From Eubacterium sp. UBA3279 (GTDB taxonomy: Bacteria; Bacillota; Clostridia; Lachnospirales; Lachnospiraceae): DNA of 42,854 nucleotides. Position numbers and translations under genes: made by a program. Location: positions 4,050 through 46,903 of the forward strand of contig DETV01000003.1 in the NCBI GenBank assembly GCA_002361775.1. Direction: 5' to 3'. Below, one piece after another: positions 15,777 through 23,612 of this stretch. Numbering within the stretch: the first letter of the stretch is position 1; the number at the start of each line of letters is the position of its first letter. A model generated the notes under the pieces. It worked only from the letters and a program-made list of their open reading frames with translations, did no database searches and was not told where the DNA came from.

Positions 15777-16522
15777 ACACATTTTTCTAATATATTTTTT
15801 GCTTCCCGCACTTTTTCCTCACTGGTCTGAAATATTTCATATTCGCTCAAAGAAGGTAATCCCATGTGTACCCGGTCAGTCCGATATTCCATGGCGCTGT
15901 CCAAAGTCACTTTTCCCGACATATGAAAAGAGGTGGCTCCTGTATAGGGCTGAAGTTCTTCGATCACCTGAGCATTTACTCCTCCGGCTACCAATATATC
16001 AATTCGTCCTTCTGCCCGCTGCACCAATTCCCGAATGCAATCCTTTCCTTCCATACAGTTATCCTCACACCCGGAAGTCAATATGGTATCCACTCCCAAC
16101 AAAACAGCCTCTTCCAAAACTTTCACAGGCTCTTTTGCCACATCAAACGCTCTGTGCATGGTCACCGATAAACCTTCTGCCGCCTTCATAAAACGTTCCA
16201 TAGCTTTATGATCCAATCTTCCATCCGGGCGAAGAGCGCCAATCACAACACCATTTGCCCCCAACTCCTTAAACCGGAATATTTCTTCTTCAATAACTGC
16301 AACTTCATAATCCGAATAACAAAAATCTCCAAATCGGGGACGAAGTAATACATTTATGGGAATATCCGTATATTTTCTGATCTCCTTGTAGCAGGCTCCC
16401 GTAGGAGTAATTCCACCGATCACCAGACCTGCACATAACTCCAGCCGATCTGCGCCTCCCTTTGCCGCATAAATAGCAGATTCCACAGAATCCACACAAC
16501 ACTCTAACAACCCTGTCTGCAT
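15767..16522 (-). CDS. cutC: CutC family protein
   Basis: CutC proteins are TIM barrels historically linked to copper homeostasis, though their enzymatic role is not settled. The 251-residue product has the family start Glu-Cys-Cys-Val-Asp-Ser-Val-Glu-Ser-Ala and Gly-Gly-Ala-Asp-Arg-Leu-Glu-Leu-Cys, then Gly-Gly-Ile-Thr-Pro-Thr-Gly, Val-Leu-Leu-Arg-Pro-Arg-Phe-Gly-Asp-Phe and Met-His-Arg-Ala-Phe-Asp. The C-terminal Phe-His-Met-Ser-Gly is also present. The length is normal. A GGGAG site lies about 11 bases before the ATG. It starts 20 bases after the CapA-like gene on the same strand, so the two are probably cotranscribed. No other copper gene is nearby. Confidence 0.92.
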   Translation of the reverse strand: MQTGLLECCVDSVESAIYAAKGGADRLELCAGLVIGGITPTGACYKEIRKYTDIPINVLLRPRFGDFCYSDYEVAVIEEEIFRFKELGANGVVIGALRPDGRLDHKAMERFMKAAEGLSVTMHRAFDVAKEPVKVLEEAVLLGVDTILTSGCEDNCMEGKDCIRELVQRAEGRIDILVAGGVNAQVIEELQPYTGATSFHMSGKVTLDSAMEYRTDRVHMGLPSLSEYEIFQTSEEKVREAKNILEKCVKP

Positions 16523-16542
16523 TTTTCCATCTCTCCCTGTCT

Positions 16543-17796
16543 TTATGCTTCTGAATCTTGCTGTGTCTGTCCTTCTCCCATAATTTCAGCCGCCCTCTCC
16601 TGAAGCCATTTCAGCGAAAACTCTTCACTGCTGTACTTATGTACCCGGTGCTTTGCAGCCATCTCCTCCGTATACTCAGAAAGAAGATATACCGATCTTG
16701 CTTTGGGATCGGAGTCATACTGCATCACCACAGGAATCAGCGTATAATCTTCCAAAAATCTTACTGTTCCGTCTGCAGCTTTTTCCAGTGTCAGCCTGGC
16801 AAGACCTCCCAGAAGGGTTTCCGGTCTTTGCTGTGTAGAAACAAAATTTCCCAGAGAATAATACACCAGCATCCGATGACCATTTGCCGCTGTTTTCACC
16901 TCATACTTTTGCATCACATGGGGATGGGCGCCAATCGTCACATCCACTCCCGCTTCTGACAAAAGTTGTATTTTAGCTTCCATATCTTCGCTGGGTTCTG
17001 TAGAGTACTCTTCTCCTGCATGTAAAAAGCAAATCACGCAGTCACTCACTTCTTTCGCTTTTATCACATCATTTTTTACTTTCTCATCATCCCATACATC
17101 CACAAGATACTGTTTATCAGTAGGCAACGTATTTCCATTCAGATTATACGTATAATTTAACATGGCAATTTTTATTCCGTTTTTTTCCACCACCGCAATC
17201 TGGTCTTGCGCTTCCTGACTCTCATGTATACCCAGCACTGTGATTTCCGGATGTTTTTCTTTCCAGAACTGAATCGATTCCATGATTCCCTGCGACTGCT
17301 TATCATAGGTATGATTGCTGGCGTGCTGAATCACATCAAAACCTGCGTTTACCAAGGCATCGCCTACTTCTGTGGGCGTTCCAAATGCAGGATAACCGGA
17401 AATATTATTCCTGTCTGCCACAAAAACTGTTTCCTGATTCACTACGGCAAGATCTGCTTCCTGAATCACTTTCTTTACATTTTCATACACACCGTCATAA
17501 TTCCATACCCCAGAGTCATTCTGTCCTGTCTCCACCAGCGGTTTATGGTACAGATTATCTCCCGCTGCCACCAGGGTAACTCTTGTAGGATCTTCCACCA
17601 CCTCAAAATCCAGAGAAACACTTTGTTCTTCCTGTTTTTCTCCTTTATCGCACCCTTTCAGGATCAGCGATAAAATAATCAGTACGACAATCAGCGCTGT
17701 TCCTCCCACAAGGGAGATTTTCTCTTTCAGCAACTGCCGTTTTCTCCGTTCCTCTCTTTTCCTTCTTCTTTGTTCTATCTCTCTGTTTTCATCCAT
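16543..17796 (-). CDS. CapA family (poly-gamma-glutamate type) metallophosphatase-like protein
   Basis: CapA proteins are membrane-associated, calcineurin-like proteins named after capsule poly-gamma-glutamate synthesis; many gut Firmicutes carry stand-alone copies of unknown role. The 417-residue product has a very basic N-terminus, one hydrophobic segment (about 30-47) ending Leu-Lys-Gly-Cys, which is close to a lipobox, and then the CapA domain. Visible motifs are Ala-Ala-Gly-Asp-Asn, Val-Val-Asn-Gln-Glu-Thr, His-Ala-Ser-Asn-His, Leu-His-Ala-Gly-Glu-Glu-Tyr and Gly-Ala-His-Pro-His-Val. A strong GGGAGGGGAAGGAA precedes the ATG. It lies between marR and cutC with short gaps. No capB or capC homologue is present, so capsule synthesis is unlikely. 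Confidence 0.9.
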   Translation of the reverse strand: MDENREIEQRRRKREERRKRQLLKEKISLVGGTALIVVLIILSLILKGCDKGEKQEEQSVSLDFEVVEDPTRVTLVAAGDNLYHKPLVETGQNDSGVWNYDGVYENVKKVIQEADLAVVNQETVFVADRNNISGYPAFGTPTEVGDALVNAGFDVIQHASNHTYDKQSQGIMESIQFWKEKHPEITVLGIHESQEAQDQIAVVEKNGIKIAMLNYTYNLNGNTLPTDKQYLVDVWDDEKVKNDVIKAKEVSDCVICFLHAGEEYSTEPSEDMEAKIQLLSEAGVDVTIGAHPHVMQKYEVKTAANGHRMLVYYSLGNFVSTQQRPETLLGGLARLTLEKAADGTVRFLEDYTLIPVVMQYDSDPKARSVYLLSEYTEEMAAKHRVHKYSSEEFSLKWLQERAAEIMGEGQTQQDSEA

Positions 17797-17854
17797 TTCC
17801 TTCCCCTCCCGGTTTTTCCTTTACTCTTCCTCTAAAACCGGACTTCCTTTTATA

Positions 17855-18292
17855 TCAGTAATTACGGAAAAAATCTTTCAGATTTGTCAAAGCTCTTACC
17901 AGCGCATTGATTTCTTCCTCACTCAAATCCCTGATCAGAGACTCTGTCATTTCCTCATGAAATTTTTTATGATGATAAAATGCTTTTTCACCCTTTTCTG
18001 TGAGAGAAATCAAAACCACCCTTCTGTCTTCTCCACTGCGTACTCTGTGAACGTACCCTTTTTTCACCAGATTATTAATAGCAATTGTCAAAGTTCCCAC
18101 AGTCACAGATAGAGTTTTTGCTACCGATGACATATTCCTGGGTTCTCCGATTCCTATTGCCTCAATTACATGCATATCATTGTTTGTAATATCTTTATAT
18201 TCCGGCGTAATGATTGCTTTAGCTTCTATGTCCATAATTTCGTTAAATAATTTCACCAGGACTTCATGAAACGTATCGTATGCACGATCCAT
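17855..18292 (-). CDS. MarR family transcriptional regulator
   Basis: The 145-residue product has a winged-helix MarR domain: recognition-helix region Ser-Ser-Val-Ala-Lys-Thr-Leu-Ser-Val-Thr-Val-Gly-Thr-Leu, then Leu-Val-Lys-Lys-Gly-Tyr-Val, and the wing Ser-Gly-Glu-Asp-Arg-Arg-Val-Val. The frame is open 13 codons further upstream, but the ATG at 18292 has an AGGAGGTGG site before it and is preferred. The N-terminal sequence resembles the MarR proteins that often head clostridial fatty-acid (FabT-like) operons, but no fab gene is near, so that link is only a suggestion. A near-palindrome centred on ATTGCAAT (18325-18332) overlaps a TATAAT and could be its own operator. Confidence 0.9.
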   Translation of the reverse strand: MDRAYDTFHEVLVKLFNEIMDIEAKAIITPEYKDITNNDMHVIEAIGIGEPRNMSSVAKTLSVTVGTLTIAINNLVKKGYVHRVRSGEDRRVVLISLTEKGEKAFYHHKKFHEEMTESLIRDLSEEEINALVRALTNLKDFFRNY

Positions 18293-18318
18293 ATTTCCAC
18301 CTCCTGAATTTTTCACTT

Positions 18319-18339
18319 TATAATATTGCAATTATTATA
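18319..18339. promoter_or_regulatory. Near-palindrome upstream of marR, possible operator
   Basis: The core ATTGCAAT (18325-18332) is flanked by TATAAT on the left (18319-18324) and ATTATA on the right (18334-18339), a near-perfect palindrome about 30 bases before the marR start. On the minus strand it contains a TATAAT at 18334-18339. It is the natural candidate for autoregulation by the MarR protein (inference). Confidence 0.45.
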
Positions 18340-18477
18340 CCACGCGCGCAGAAAAGAAAGCGCCCACATGGGCATTTGCTTTTCAAGCCGTGGATTTCCA
18401 GGTATAATCTGTCACCGCAGTGACAGCAAGCCAATGATACATTGGCTTGAATTGCACTATGTGCAATTATTATACCA
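18327..18477. repeat. Hairpin-rich element bounded by 16-bp direct repeats
   Basis: TGCAATTATTATACCA occurs exactly at 18327-18342 and again at 18462-18477. Between them lies a block that ends in three perfect hairpins with no spacing: CTGTCAC-CGCA-GTGACAG (18409-18426), CAAGCCAATG-ATA-CATTGGCTTG (18427-18449) and AATTGCAC-TAT-GTGCAATT (18450-18468). A weaker GCCCA-CA-TGGGC (18362-18373) precedes them. The block fills the marR leader and has no coding potential. It may be a small insertion that duplicated its target, or a structured leader RNA. Confidence 0.75.
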
Positions 18478-18496
18478 TACCCTGTTTTTTTTACAA
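18469..18496 (-). promoter_or_regulatory. Promoter upstream of marR (distal)
   Basis: On the minus strand TTGTAA (18491-18496), 16 bases and a perfect TATAAT (18469-18474). It would give marR a leader of about 170 bases containing the hairpin block. The second TATAAT at 18334-18339 has no good -35. Confidence 0.55.
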
Positions 18497-18517
18497 TTAA
18501 AATAAGAATACTGACAC

Positions 18518-18546
18518 TTGATTTATATAAATTTCAATGTTACGAT
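18518..18546 (+). promoter_or_regulatory. Candidate promoter of the ParB-like/BMP gene
   Basis: TTGATT (18518-18523), 17 bases, TACGAT (18541-18546), 47 bases before the ATG. The -10 is imperfect, so this is a moderate call. Confidence 0.4.
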
Positions 18547-18593
18547 TATCTGGAAACAAATCATTTTCCTTAAATATAGAGGAGGAATTACTT

Positions 18594-20513
18594 ATGGCAA
18601 TCAATCTTCTCGCCGAAGCATTGGCTGATTACAACAAAGCATTACGTATGGGAAAAAGAGAGGGACAAAAACTCCCTGTTCTTGATGATATTTTAAAAGA
18701 AAAACATATTACCGCCGCAAGAGAAATTCCCTTGGGCGTAGTACAGATTCCCTCCGAACAATTAGTGGGAACAAAAACTTCCGGACGGAGTACCGCATTC
18801 AGTAAAAGTTTTTATCCACTTTTGAAGGAATCCACGGAATTTGCCGGCAAATGGATGGAATTATATAAAGCACATTTAACAGAAGGGATTCGGGAGCCTG
18901 TTAAGGCATACGAATTTATGAATAAATTTTATGTGGAAGAGGGCAACAAAAGAGTCAGTGTCCTGAAATTTTTTGATGCCGTATCTATCCCGGGAAATGT
19001 AATTCGAATCGTACCACCCCGTACCGATGAAAAAGAAAATCGTATTTATTATGAATTCATGGAATTCTACAATCTGTCTCAGGTAAATTATATCTGGTTT
19101 TCTCAAGAAGGCAGTTTTGCAAAACTTCAGCGTCTTGTGGGAAAACGTCCCGATGAACCCTGGGATGATGATGACAAACTGAATTTCAGTTCTGTATTCA
19201 CAAGATTTTCTTCTGAATACCTGGCCAACGGTGGCGAAAAGCTTCCTATCACCACAGGAGATGCATTCCTTTATTTCATCCAGCTTTACGACTATCAGAC
19301 ATTAGATGATATGACTTCCACAGAGCTGAAAGAAAAGCTTACCAAATCCTGGGGAGAATTCAAACTTCTCACCACAGACCAATCCCTGGAACTGCAGATG
19401 GATCCCAACACAGAAGCAGAAGGGAAGAAAAATATTTTTGCCCGCTTAATCCCTGTAAGCACACCAAAGCTTCAGGTAGCATTTATCCATGAAAAAACTG
19501 CCGAAACCTCCGGTTGGACTTATGCCCATGAATTGGGACGGATGCATCTTCAGCAGACTTTTGAAGATCAGATCAGCACCCGTTGTTATGACCAGGCTAC
19601 TGAAGAGATTGCTGACGATCTGCTTTTACAGGCTATTGCAGATGGGAATAACTTGATTTTTACCACTTCCCCGCCTCTTTTAAAAGCCAGTTTAAAAGCA
19701 GCTATTGAACATCCGGAAGTGAAGATCCTCAACTGTTCTCTGAATACCTCCCATAAATATATCCGTACCTACTATGCGCGTATGTACGAGGCAAAATTCC
19801 TTATGGGAGCCATTGCCGGAGCCATGTCGAAAAATGGTAAGATCGGATATATTGCCGATTATCCTATCTTCGGTATGACTGCCAATATTAACGCCTTTGC
19901 TTTGGGCGCAAAAATGGTAAATCCAAGAGCAAAAGTATACCTGGAGTGGTCCACCCTGAAAGATCACAACGTATCTGACAGTTTTTCTCAAAATGAGGTT
20001 CATTATATTTCCGGACAGGATATGATTATCCCCGGAGAGGCAAGCCGCCATTTCGGACTGTACAGGGATTCTGATGATGCTCCCTTAAATCTGGCTATGC
20101 CAATCTGGCACTGGGGTAAATTCTACGAACAAATGATTCGTAACATCATGGACGGTTCCTGGAAATATGACAACACAACAGACAGTACAAAAGGTCTGAA
20201 TTACTGGTGGGGAATGTCTGCCGGCATTGTAGATGTAATCTGTTCCCACCATCTTCCTATTGGTACTGCCCGTCTGATAAATCTCCTGAAACAGACCATC
20301 TGTAAAGGAGACTTTAACCCATTCTCAGGAATTTTGTATTCTCAGGATGGTATCGTCCAGAAGGATGCCGACAAAGTCATGAGTCCGGAAGAAATCATTC
20401 GCATGGACTGGCTGGCTGAAAATATTGTCGGATATATTCCTAAAATGGAAGATCTGATAGATAAAGCAAAACCTGTTGTTCTTCTCCAGGGAATTGATAA
20501 CCCGGAAGCTTAA
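18594..20513 (+). CDS. Cytosolic BMP-domain protein with ParB-like N-terminal domain
   Basis: The 639-residue product has no signal peptide or lipobox. From about residue 290 to 625 it is a BMP-type (basic membrane protein, PnrA-like) periplasmic-binding fold: Leu-Gln-Val-Ala-Phe-Ile-His-Glu-Lys-Thr, Phe-Thr-Thr-Ser-Pro-Pro, Met-Gly-Ala-Ile-Ala-Gly-Ala-Met and Ile-Gly-Tyr-Ile-Ala-Asp are visible. Known BMP proteins bind nucleosides. Residues 40-140 resemble a ParB/sulfiredoxin-type domain: Ile-Pro-Leu-x-x-Val-x-x-Ile-Pro, then Glu-Gly-Ile-x-x-Pro-Val, then Glu-Glu-Gly-Asn-Lys-Arg-Val-Ser-Val-Leu-Lys where ParB has Gly-Glu-Arg-Arg-x-x-Ala. The frame extends 19 codons upstream, but the ATG at 18594 follows GGAGG at proper spacing. 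It is likely annotated elsewhere as an ABC substrate-binding protein, but export looks impossible. Confidence 0.82.
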   Translation: MAINLLAEALADYNKALRMGKREGQKLPVLDDILKEKHITAAREIPLGVVQIPSEQLVGTKTSGRSTAFSKSFYPLLKESTEFAGKWMELYKAHLTEGIREPVKAYEFMNKFYVEEGNKRVSVLKFFDAVSIPGNVIRIVPPRTDEKENRIYYEFMEFYNLSQVNYIWFSQEGSFAKLQRLVGKRPDEPWDDDDKLNFSSVFTRFSSEYLANGGEKLPITTGDAFLYFIQLYDYQTLDDMTSTELKEKLTKSWGEFKLLTTDQSLELQMDPNTEAEGKKNIFARLIPVSTPKLQVAFIHEKTAETSGWTYAHELGRMHLQQTFEDQISTRCYDQATEEIADDLLLQAIADGNNLIFTTSPPLLKASLKAAIEHPEVKILNCSLNTSHKYIRTYYARMYEAKFLMGAIAGAMSKNGKIGYIADYPIFGMTANINAFALGAKMVNPRAKVYLEWSTLKDHNVSDSFSQNEVHYISGQDMIIPGEASRHFGLYRDSDDAPLNLAMPIWHWGKFYEQMIRNIMDGSWKYDNTTDSTKGLNYWWGMSAGIVDVICSHHLPIGTARLINLLKQTICKGDFNPFSGILYSQDGIVQKDADKVMSPEEIIRMDWLAENIVGYIPKMEDLIDKAKPVVLLQGIDNPEA

Positions 20514-20539
20514 TTCATGTTAGAAAAGGTATTTTACTT

Positions 20540-21163
20540 ATGAGGATTTTAGCCATTGCCGATGAGGAATCCAAATATCTTTGGGATTTTTTTGAAAAAG
20601 AAAAACTGGCAGGAATTGATCTGATCTTATCCAGTGGGGATTTAAACCCCAATTATCTTTCCTTCCTTGCCACTTTTACCACTGCGCCGGTTTTATACGT
20701 ACATGGTAATCATGATGATAAATACGAACGCACTCCCCCGGAGGGCTGTATCTGTATAGAAAATCAGATTTACGTTCATGAGGGAATTCGTATTTTGGGT
20801 CTGGGCGGTTCTATGCGATACCGCCCGGGCATTAATCAGTACACAGAAAAAGAAATGGTAAAAAGGGTAAAAAAAATGCGCTTCCAGCTTTTTATGAAAG
20901 GCGGCTTCGATATTCTGCTTACCCATTCTCCTGCTTATCAGTTAAATGACGGCAGAGATCTTCCTCATCAGGGATTTCAGGTATTTAACACTCTGATGGA
21001 CAAGTACCATCCCCGTTTTTTCATTCACGGACACGTTCATATGGCTTATGGACGACAACATAAACGGTACGATCAATATGAGGAAACCCATGTGGTCAAT
21101 GCTTATGAACGATGTGTATTTGATTTCGATGATGAGAATCTGAGAGAAACTTTACGATTTTAA
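20540..21163 (+). CDS. Calcineurin-like metallophosphoesterase
   Basis: The 207-residue product has the metallophosphoesterase signature blocks Ser-Gly-Asp-Leu-Asn, Gly-Asn-His-Asp-Asp, Leu-Thr-His-Ser-Pro and His-Gly-His-Val-His. The first block, normally Asp-x-His, reads Ala-Asp-Glu-Glu-Ser (Asp8), so the usual metal-binding His is replaced by Glu. Small cytosolic enzymes of this class cleave phosphodiesters or phosphomonoesters, including cyclic nucleotides; the substrate here is unknown. It begins 26 bases after the BMP-domain gene with an AAAAGG site, so the two form an operon and probably act together. The transcript ends at the hairpin that also ends nagA. Confidence 0.88.
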   Translation: MRILAIADEESKYLWDFFEKEKLAGIDLILSSGDLNPNYLSFLATFTTAPVLYVHGNHDDKYERTPPEGCICIENQIYVHEGIRILGLGGSMRYRPGINQYTEKEMVKRVKKMRFQLFMKGGFDILLTHSPAYQLNDGRDLPHQGFQVFNTLMDKYHPRFFIHGHVHMAYGRQHKRYDQYEETHVVNAYERCVFDFDDENLRETLRF

Positions 21164-21215
21164 AAAAGGAGCTGTCGCATTAAATATTCCGGATTGAATA
21201 TAATGCGACAACTCC
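21162..21215 (-). terminator. Terminator of nagA, shared with the phosphoesterase operon
   Basis: A long stem pairs GGAG-TGTCGCATT-type sequence at 21168-21182 with 21201-21215, with an inner ATATTC/GAATAT stem. On the minus strand it is followed by T6 (plus A 21162-21167). It starts 21 bases after the nagA stop; the plus-strand tail is only weakly T-rich. Confidence 0.82.
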
Positions 21216-21235
21216 ACTTTCTTCAAACTATATTT

Positions 21236-22354
21236 TTACAGCTTTTCTCCTCGCAGAATCACTGCTCTTGTATCCAGCTCTTCTTTTCCCAGCAACACCA
21301 CATTTGCCACCTTACCCGGAGTAATGCTTCCATACTGATCATAAATTCCAATGGATTTTGCCGGATTTACTGCCGCACAGCGAACCGCTGTCTCTAACGG
21401 CACCTGCATCTTTTGTACTGCGACTCTCATACAATTCATCAGGTTTGTATTGGAACCTGCTAAAGTTCCATCTTCCAGAGTAGCCCGATTTCCCTTTACA
21501 ATTACAGGCTGTCCTCCCAGTTCATACATTCCGTCTTCCAATCCTGCCGCCATCATGGTATCGCTGATAAAGATTACTTTATCCTCACCAAATAATTTCA
21601 GTGTACTGCGTACCACTGCCGGATGAATATGTACTCCGTCACAGATCAGTTCCGCTTCGCAAACGCCGCTGTCTGCTGCCGCAATGACAGGACCCGGTTC
21701 CCGGTGATTGATAGGATTCATCGCATTGTAAAGATGGGTCACATGATGCGCTCCGGCCTCAATCGCTTCTTTTGCAGTATCGTAATCTGTTGTGGTATGG
21801 GCGATAGATAAAACCACTTCATCCTTTTTGGCGCGGATAAATTCCATGGCTCCTTCCACTTCCGGAGCAATATCCACTAATTTAAAAAGTCCCCCTGAAG
21901 CCTCCTGAAGACGGTCAAACATCTCTGTATCCGGTCTGTGGATATATTTACCATTCTGCGCTCCCTTTTTCTTCGGCGCAATAAACGGTCCTTCCATATT
22001 GATTCCGCACAGATCAGCGCCCTTATTATTCTTATGAGCTTTTGCTGCCTGAGCGATTTCCATCAGCTTGTCCTCAGAAAATGTCATGGTTGCGGGAGCT
22101 ATCGTTGTAACGCCAACGCTGGCTTCATAGTCAGCAATCGTCTGAATCGCTTCTTCTGTTCCATCACAAAAATCTTTTCCCATACATCCATGAAAATGAA
22201 TGTCTGTCAATCCGGGAATTGCGTAACAGCCGCTTGCATCCACTTCCTGTCCATCTTCCGGAACATAGTCCACAAATTTTCCATTTTCAATATAAATATC
22301 TTTTTTTTCAAAAATCCCCTGCTCTGTGTATACTTCTGCATTTTTAATAATCAT
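21236..22354 (-). CDS. nagA: N-acetylglucosamine-6-phosphate deacetylase
   Basis: NagA removes acetate from GlcNAc-6-phosphate in amino-sugar and cell-wall recycling. The 372-residue product shows the amidohydrolase metal site His-Phe-His-Gly near residue 56, Asn-Met-Glu-Gly-Pro-Phe, Ala-His-Thr-Thr-Thr-Asp, His-His-Val-Thr-His-Leu-Tyr-Asn-Ala-Met-Asn and Ile-Ser-Asp-Thr-Met. These cover metal-binding and catalytic positions. The open frame runs 28 codons further upstream, but AGAAGGAGG lies 8 bases before the ATG at 22354 and the longer form would overlap the promoter. No nagB or transporter is adjacent, so it is a lone gene between its own promoter and terminator. Confidence 0.95.
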   Translation of the reverse strand: MIIKNAEVYTEQGIFEKKDIYIENGKFVDYVPEDGQEVDASGCYAIPGLTDIHFHGCMGKDFCDGTEEAIQTIADYEASVGVTTIAPATMTFSEDKLMEIAQAAKAHKNNKGADLCGINMEGPFIAPKKKGAQNGKYIHRPDTEMFDRLQEASGGLFKLVDIAPEVEGAMEFIRAKKDEVVLSIAHTTTDYDTAKEAIEAGAHHVTHLYNAMNPINHREPGPVIAAADSGVCEAELICDGVHIHPAVVRSTLKLFGEDKVIFISDTMMAAGLEDGMYELGGQPVIVKGNRATLEDGTLAGSNTNLMNCMRVAVQKMQVPLETAVRCAAVNPAKSIGIYDQYGSITPGKVANVVLLGKEELDTRAVILRGEKL

Positions 22355-22409
22355 TGCAAAAACCTCCTTCTGAATGTACCTGCTTTCACATACCCCTCTC
22401 ACTTTGAAC

Positions 22410-22438
22410 ATTATATCATTTCCCTTTAAATACAACAA
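22410..22438 (-). promoter_or_regulatory. Promoter of nagA
   Basis: On the minus strand TTGTTG (22433-22438), 17 bases and a perfect TATAAT (22410-22415), about 55 bases before the nagA ATG. No clear operator palindrome was seen. Confidence 0.7.
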
Positions 22439-22505
22439 TCATCTTTCTTCTTGTTTTCCAGAAAATATGTGAATAATTCCCCCTGCCCGTTACCGTCTAT
22501 GTAAG

Positions 22506-22538
22506 AGACTGTCACATCCTTTATGCAACAGTCTTTTT
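22506..22538 (+). terminator. Terminator-like hairpin with no matching gene
   Basis: AGACTGT (22506-22512) pairs with ACAGTCT (22528-22534), followed by TTTTT on the plus strand. It lies in the 320-base gap between spoIIQ and nagA, both on the minus strand, so its polarity fits neither. It may be a relic or may end antisense transcription. The rest of this gap holds the nagA promoter and nothing else I can name. Confidence 0.4.
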
Positions 22539-22675
22539 ATATCAAGCAATCGACATATCTGTACTTCACCCGTTCTGAAGACCATTTCTTCAGAGAAACC
22601 GCTTTTTGTATTGCCTTTTTCGATTGCGGATTTTCTGTTTTGTACCTTCATCTGATATATCTTATGCCATTTCTT

Positions 22676-23506
22676 CTATTCTGTTACTGTTTCCAGATAA
22701 ATCATAGGGTCCACTGCCGCGCCATCTTTTGTCATGGCAAAATACAGATTGGCGCCCTCTTTCACATAATATTTTGTGGGATCATTCACATATCCCAGAA
22801 CCGTACCGGATTCCACCGTCTGTCCTTCCGTCACCGCCAGGTCTTTTAACTGTCCATAGATCGCCTGATATCCATTTCCCATGTCAAGCGTTACTGTAGT
22901 TCCTGTCTCTTCATTTTCTGCCACTGAAACCACTTTACCGTTGGCAGCCGCCTGTACCGGATCCCCTGCTGTCGCCGCAAGAACCACTGCTGAGTTATAT
23001 TTGTACTGGTCCAATGTGGAAAAATAAGTAGTTCCATCCATACTGTAGTCTATAACCACCTGACCACTTACCGGCCAGAGCATACTGCTGTCTTCTGTAA
23101 AATTTATTTCCGGCTGAACAGAAGCAGAAGTATTTTCTGTCTCTGTTCCTTCCGAAGACTGTCCATCTGCAGTTTCTTCTGTTGGCTGTGGTATTTCCTG
23201 CTCTGTCTGAGAACTTTCTTCTTGTGAAGATGTATTGTCTCCCCCTTCCAGCGCCTGGGTATTTTCTGCCTGAGCGTCATTTGCGGTTACATCTGTGGTT
23301 TCCGGTTCATCTGCGCCGTTTTCCATGACCTCTCTTTGTCCCTCTGACAATCCTGAAGGTTCCTCCATCGCCAGCTCTTCCTCCTGTCCGGATTCCTGCT
23401 TTTTCTCATTGCTTTCCACCCGATACATGGTAACTCCTGCCACTGTCACTGCCGCCACCAATGCGCCCGATAATGCAATCCGTAAAATTTTTTCTTTTTT
23501 CATCAT
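22676..23506 (-). CDS. spoIIQ: SpoIIQ-like LytM/M23 domain protein
   Basis: SpoIIQ is made in the forespore and forms a channel with mother-cell SpoIIIAH during engulfment. The 276-residue product has a short cytoplasmic start, one membrane segment (about residues 10-27), a long Glu/Ser/Thr/Gln-rich linker, and a C-terminal LytM fold (about 165-270) with Gly-Asp-Pro-Val-Gln-Ala-Ala-Ala-Asn-Gly-Lys-Val and Gly-Asn-Gly-Tyr-Gln-Ala-Ile-Tyr. The metal-binding His/Asp and the final His-x-His of active M23 peptidases are missing (Asn-Leu-Tyr-Phe replaces His-Leu-Tyr-Phe), so it is non-catalytic. The frame opens 39 codons earlier, but GAGGTG sits 6 bases before the ATG at 23506. It lies directly after spoIID, as expected. 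Confidence 0.85.
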   Translation of the reverse strand: MMKKEKILRIALSGALVAAVTVAGVTMYRVESNEKKQESGQEEELAMEEPSGLSEGQREVMENGADEPETTDVTANDAQAENTQALEGGDNTSSQEESSQTEQEIPQPTEETADGQSSEGTETENTSASVQPEINFTEDSSMLWPVSGQVVIDYSMDGTTYFSTLDQYKYNSAVVLAATAGDPVQAAANGKVVSVAENEETGTTVTLDMGNGYQAIYGQLKDLAVTEGQTVESGTVLGYVNDPTKYYVKEGANLYFAMTKDGAAVDPMIYLETVTE

Positions 23507-23566
23507 ACCTTTCACCTCTACCATTCTCTTCGTTATATTAAAGAATTTTCTTTGATTCTTTACACA

Positions 23567-23595
23567 TAGGATTTCCAGAATGGTACAGTCTATAC
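23567..23595 (-). promoter_or_regulatory. Weak candidate sigma-F promoter of spoIIQ
   Basis: On the minus strand GTATA (23591-23595), 14 bases, GGAAATCCTA (23567-23576), compared with the sigma-F pattern GYATA and GGNNANANTR; one -10 base differs and the spacer is a base short. It is in the right place and consistent with forespore expression. Confidence 0.3.
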
Positions 23596-23612
23596 ACAAT
23601 CCTTTACATTTC

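Noticed and set aside
18593..20513. ABC-type nucleoside importer encoded by the BMP-domain gene
   Set aside because: No signal peptide, lipobox, permease or ATPase gene is present in the operon, so an import system is not supported.
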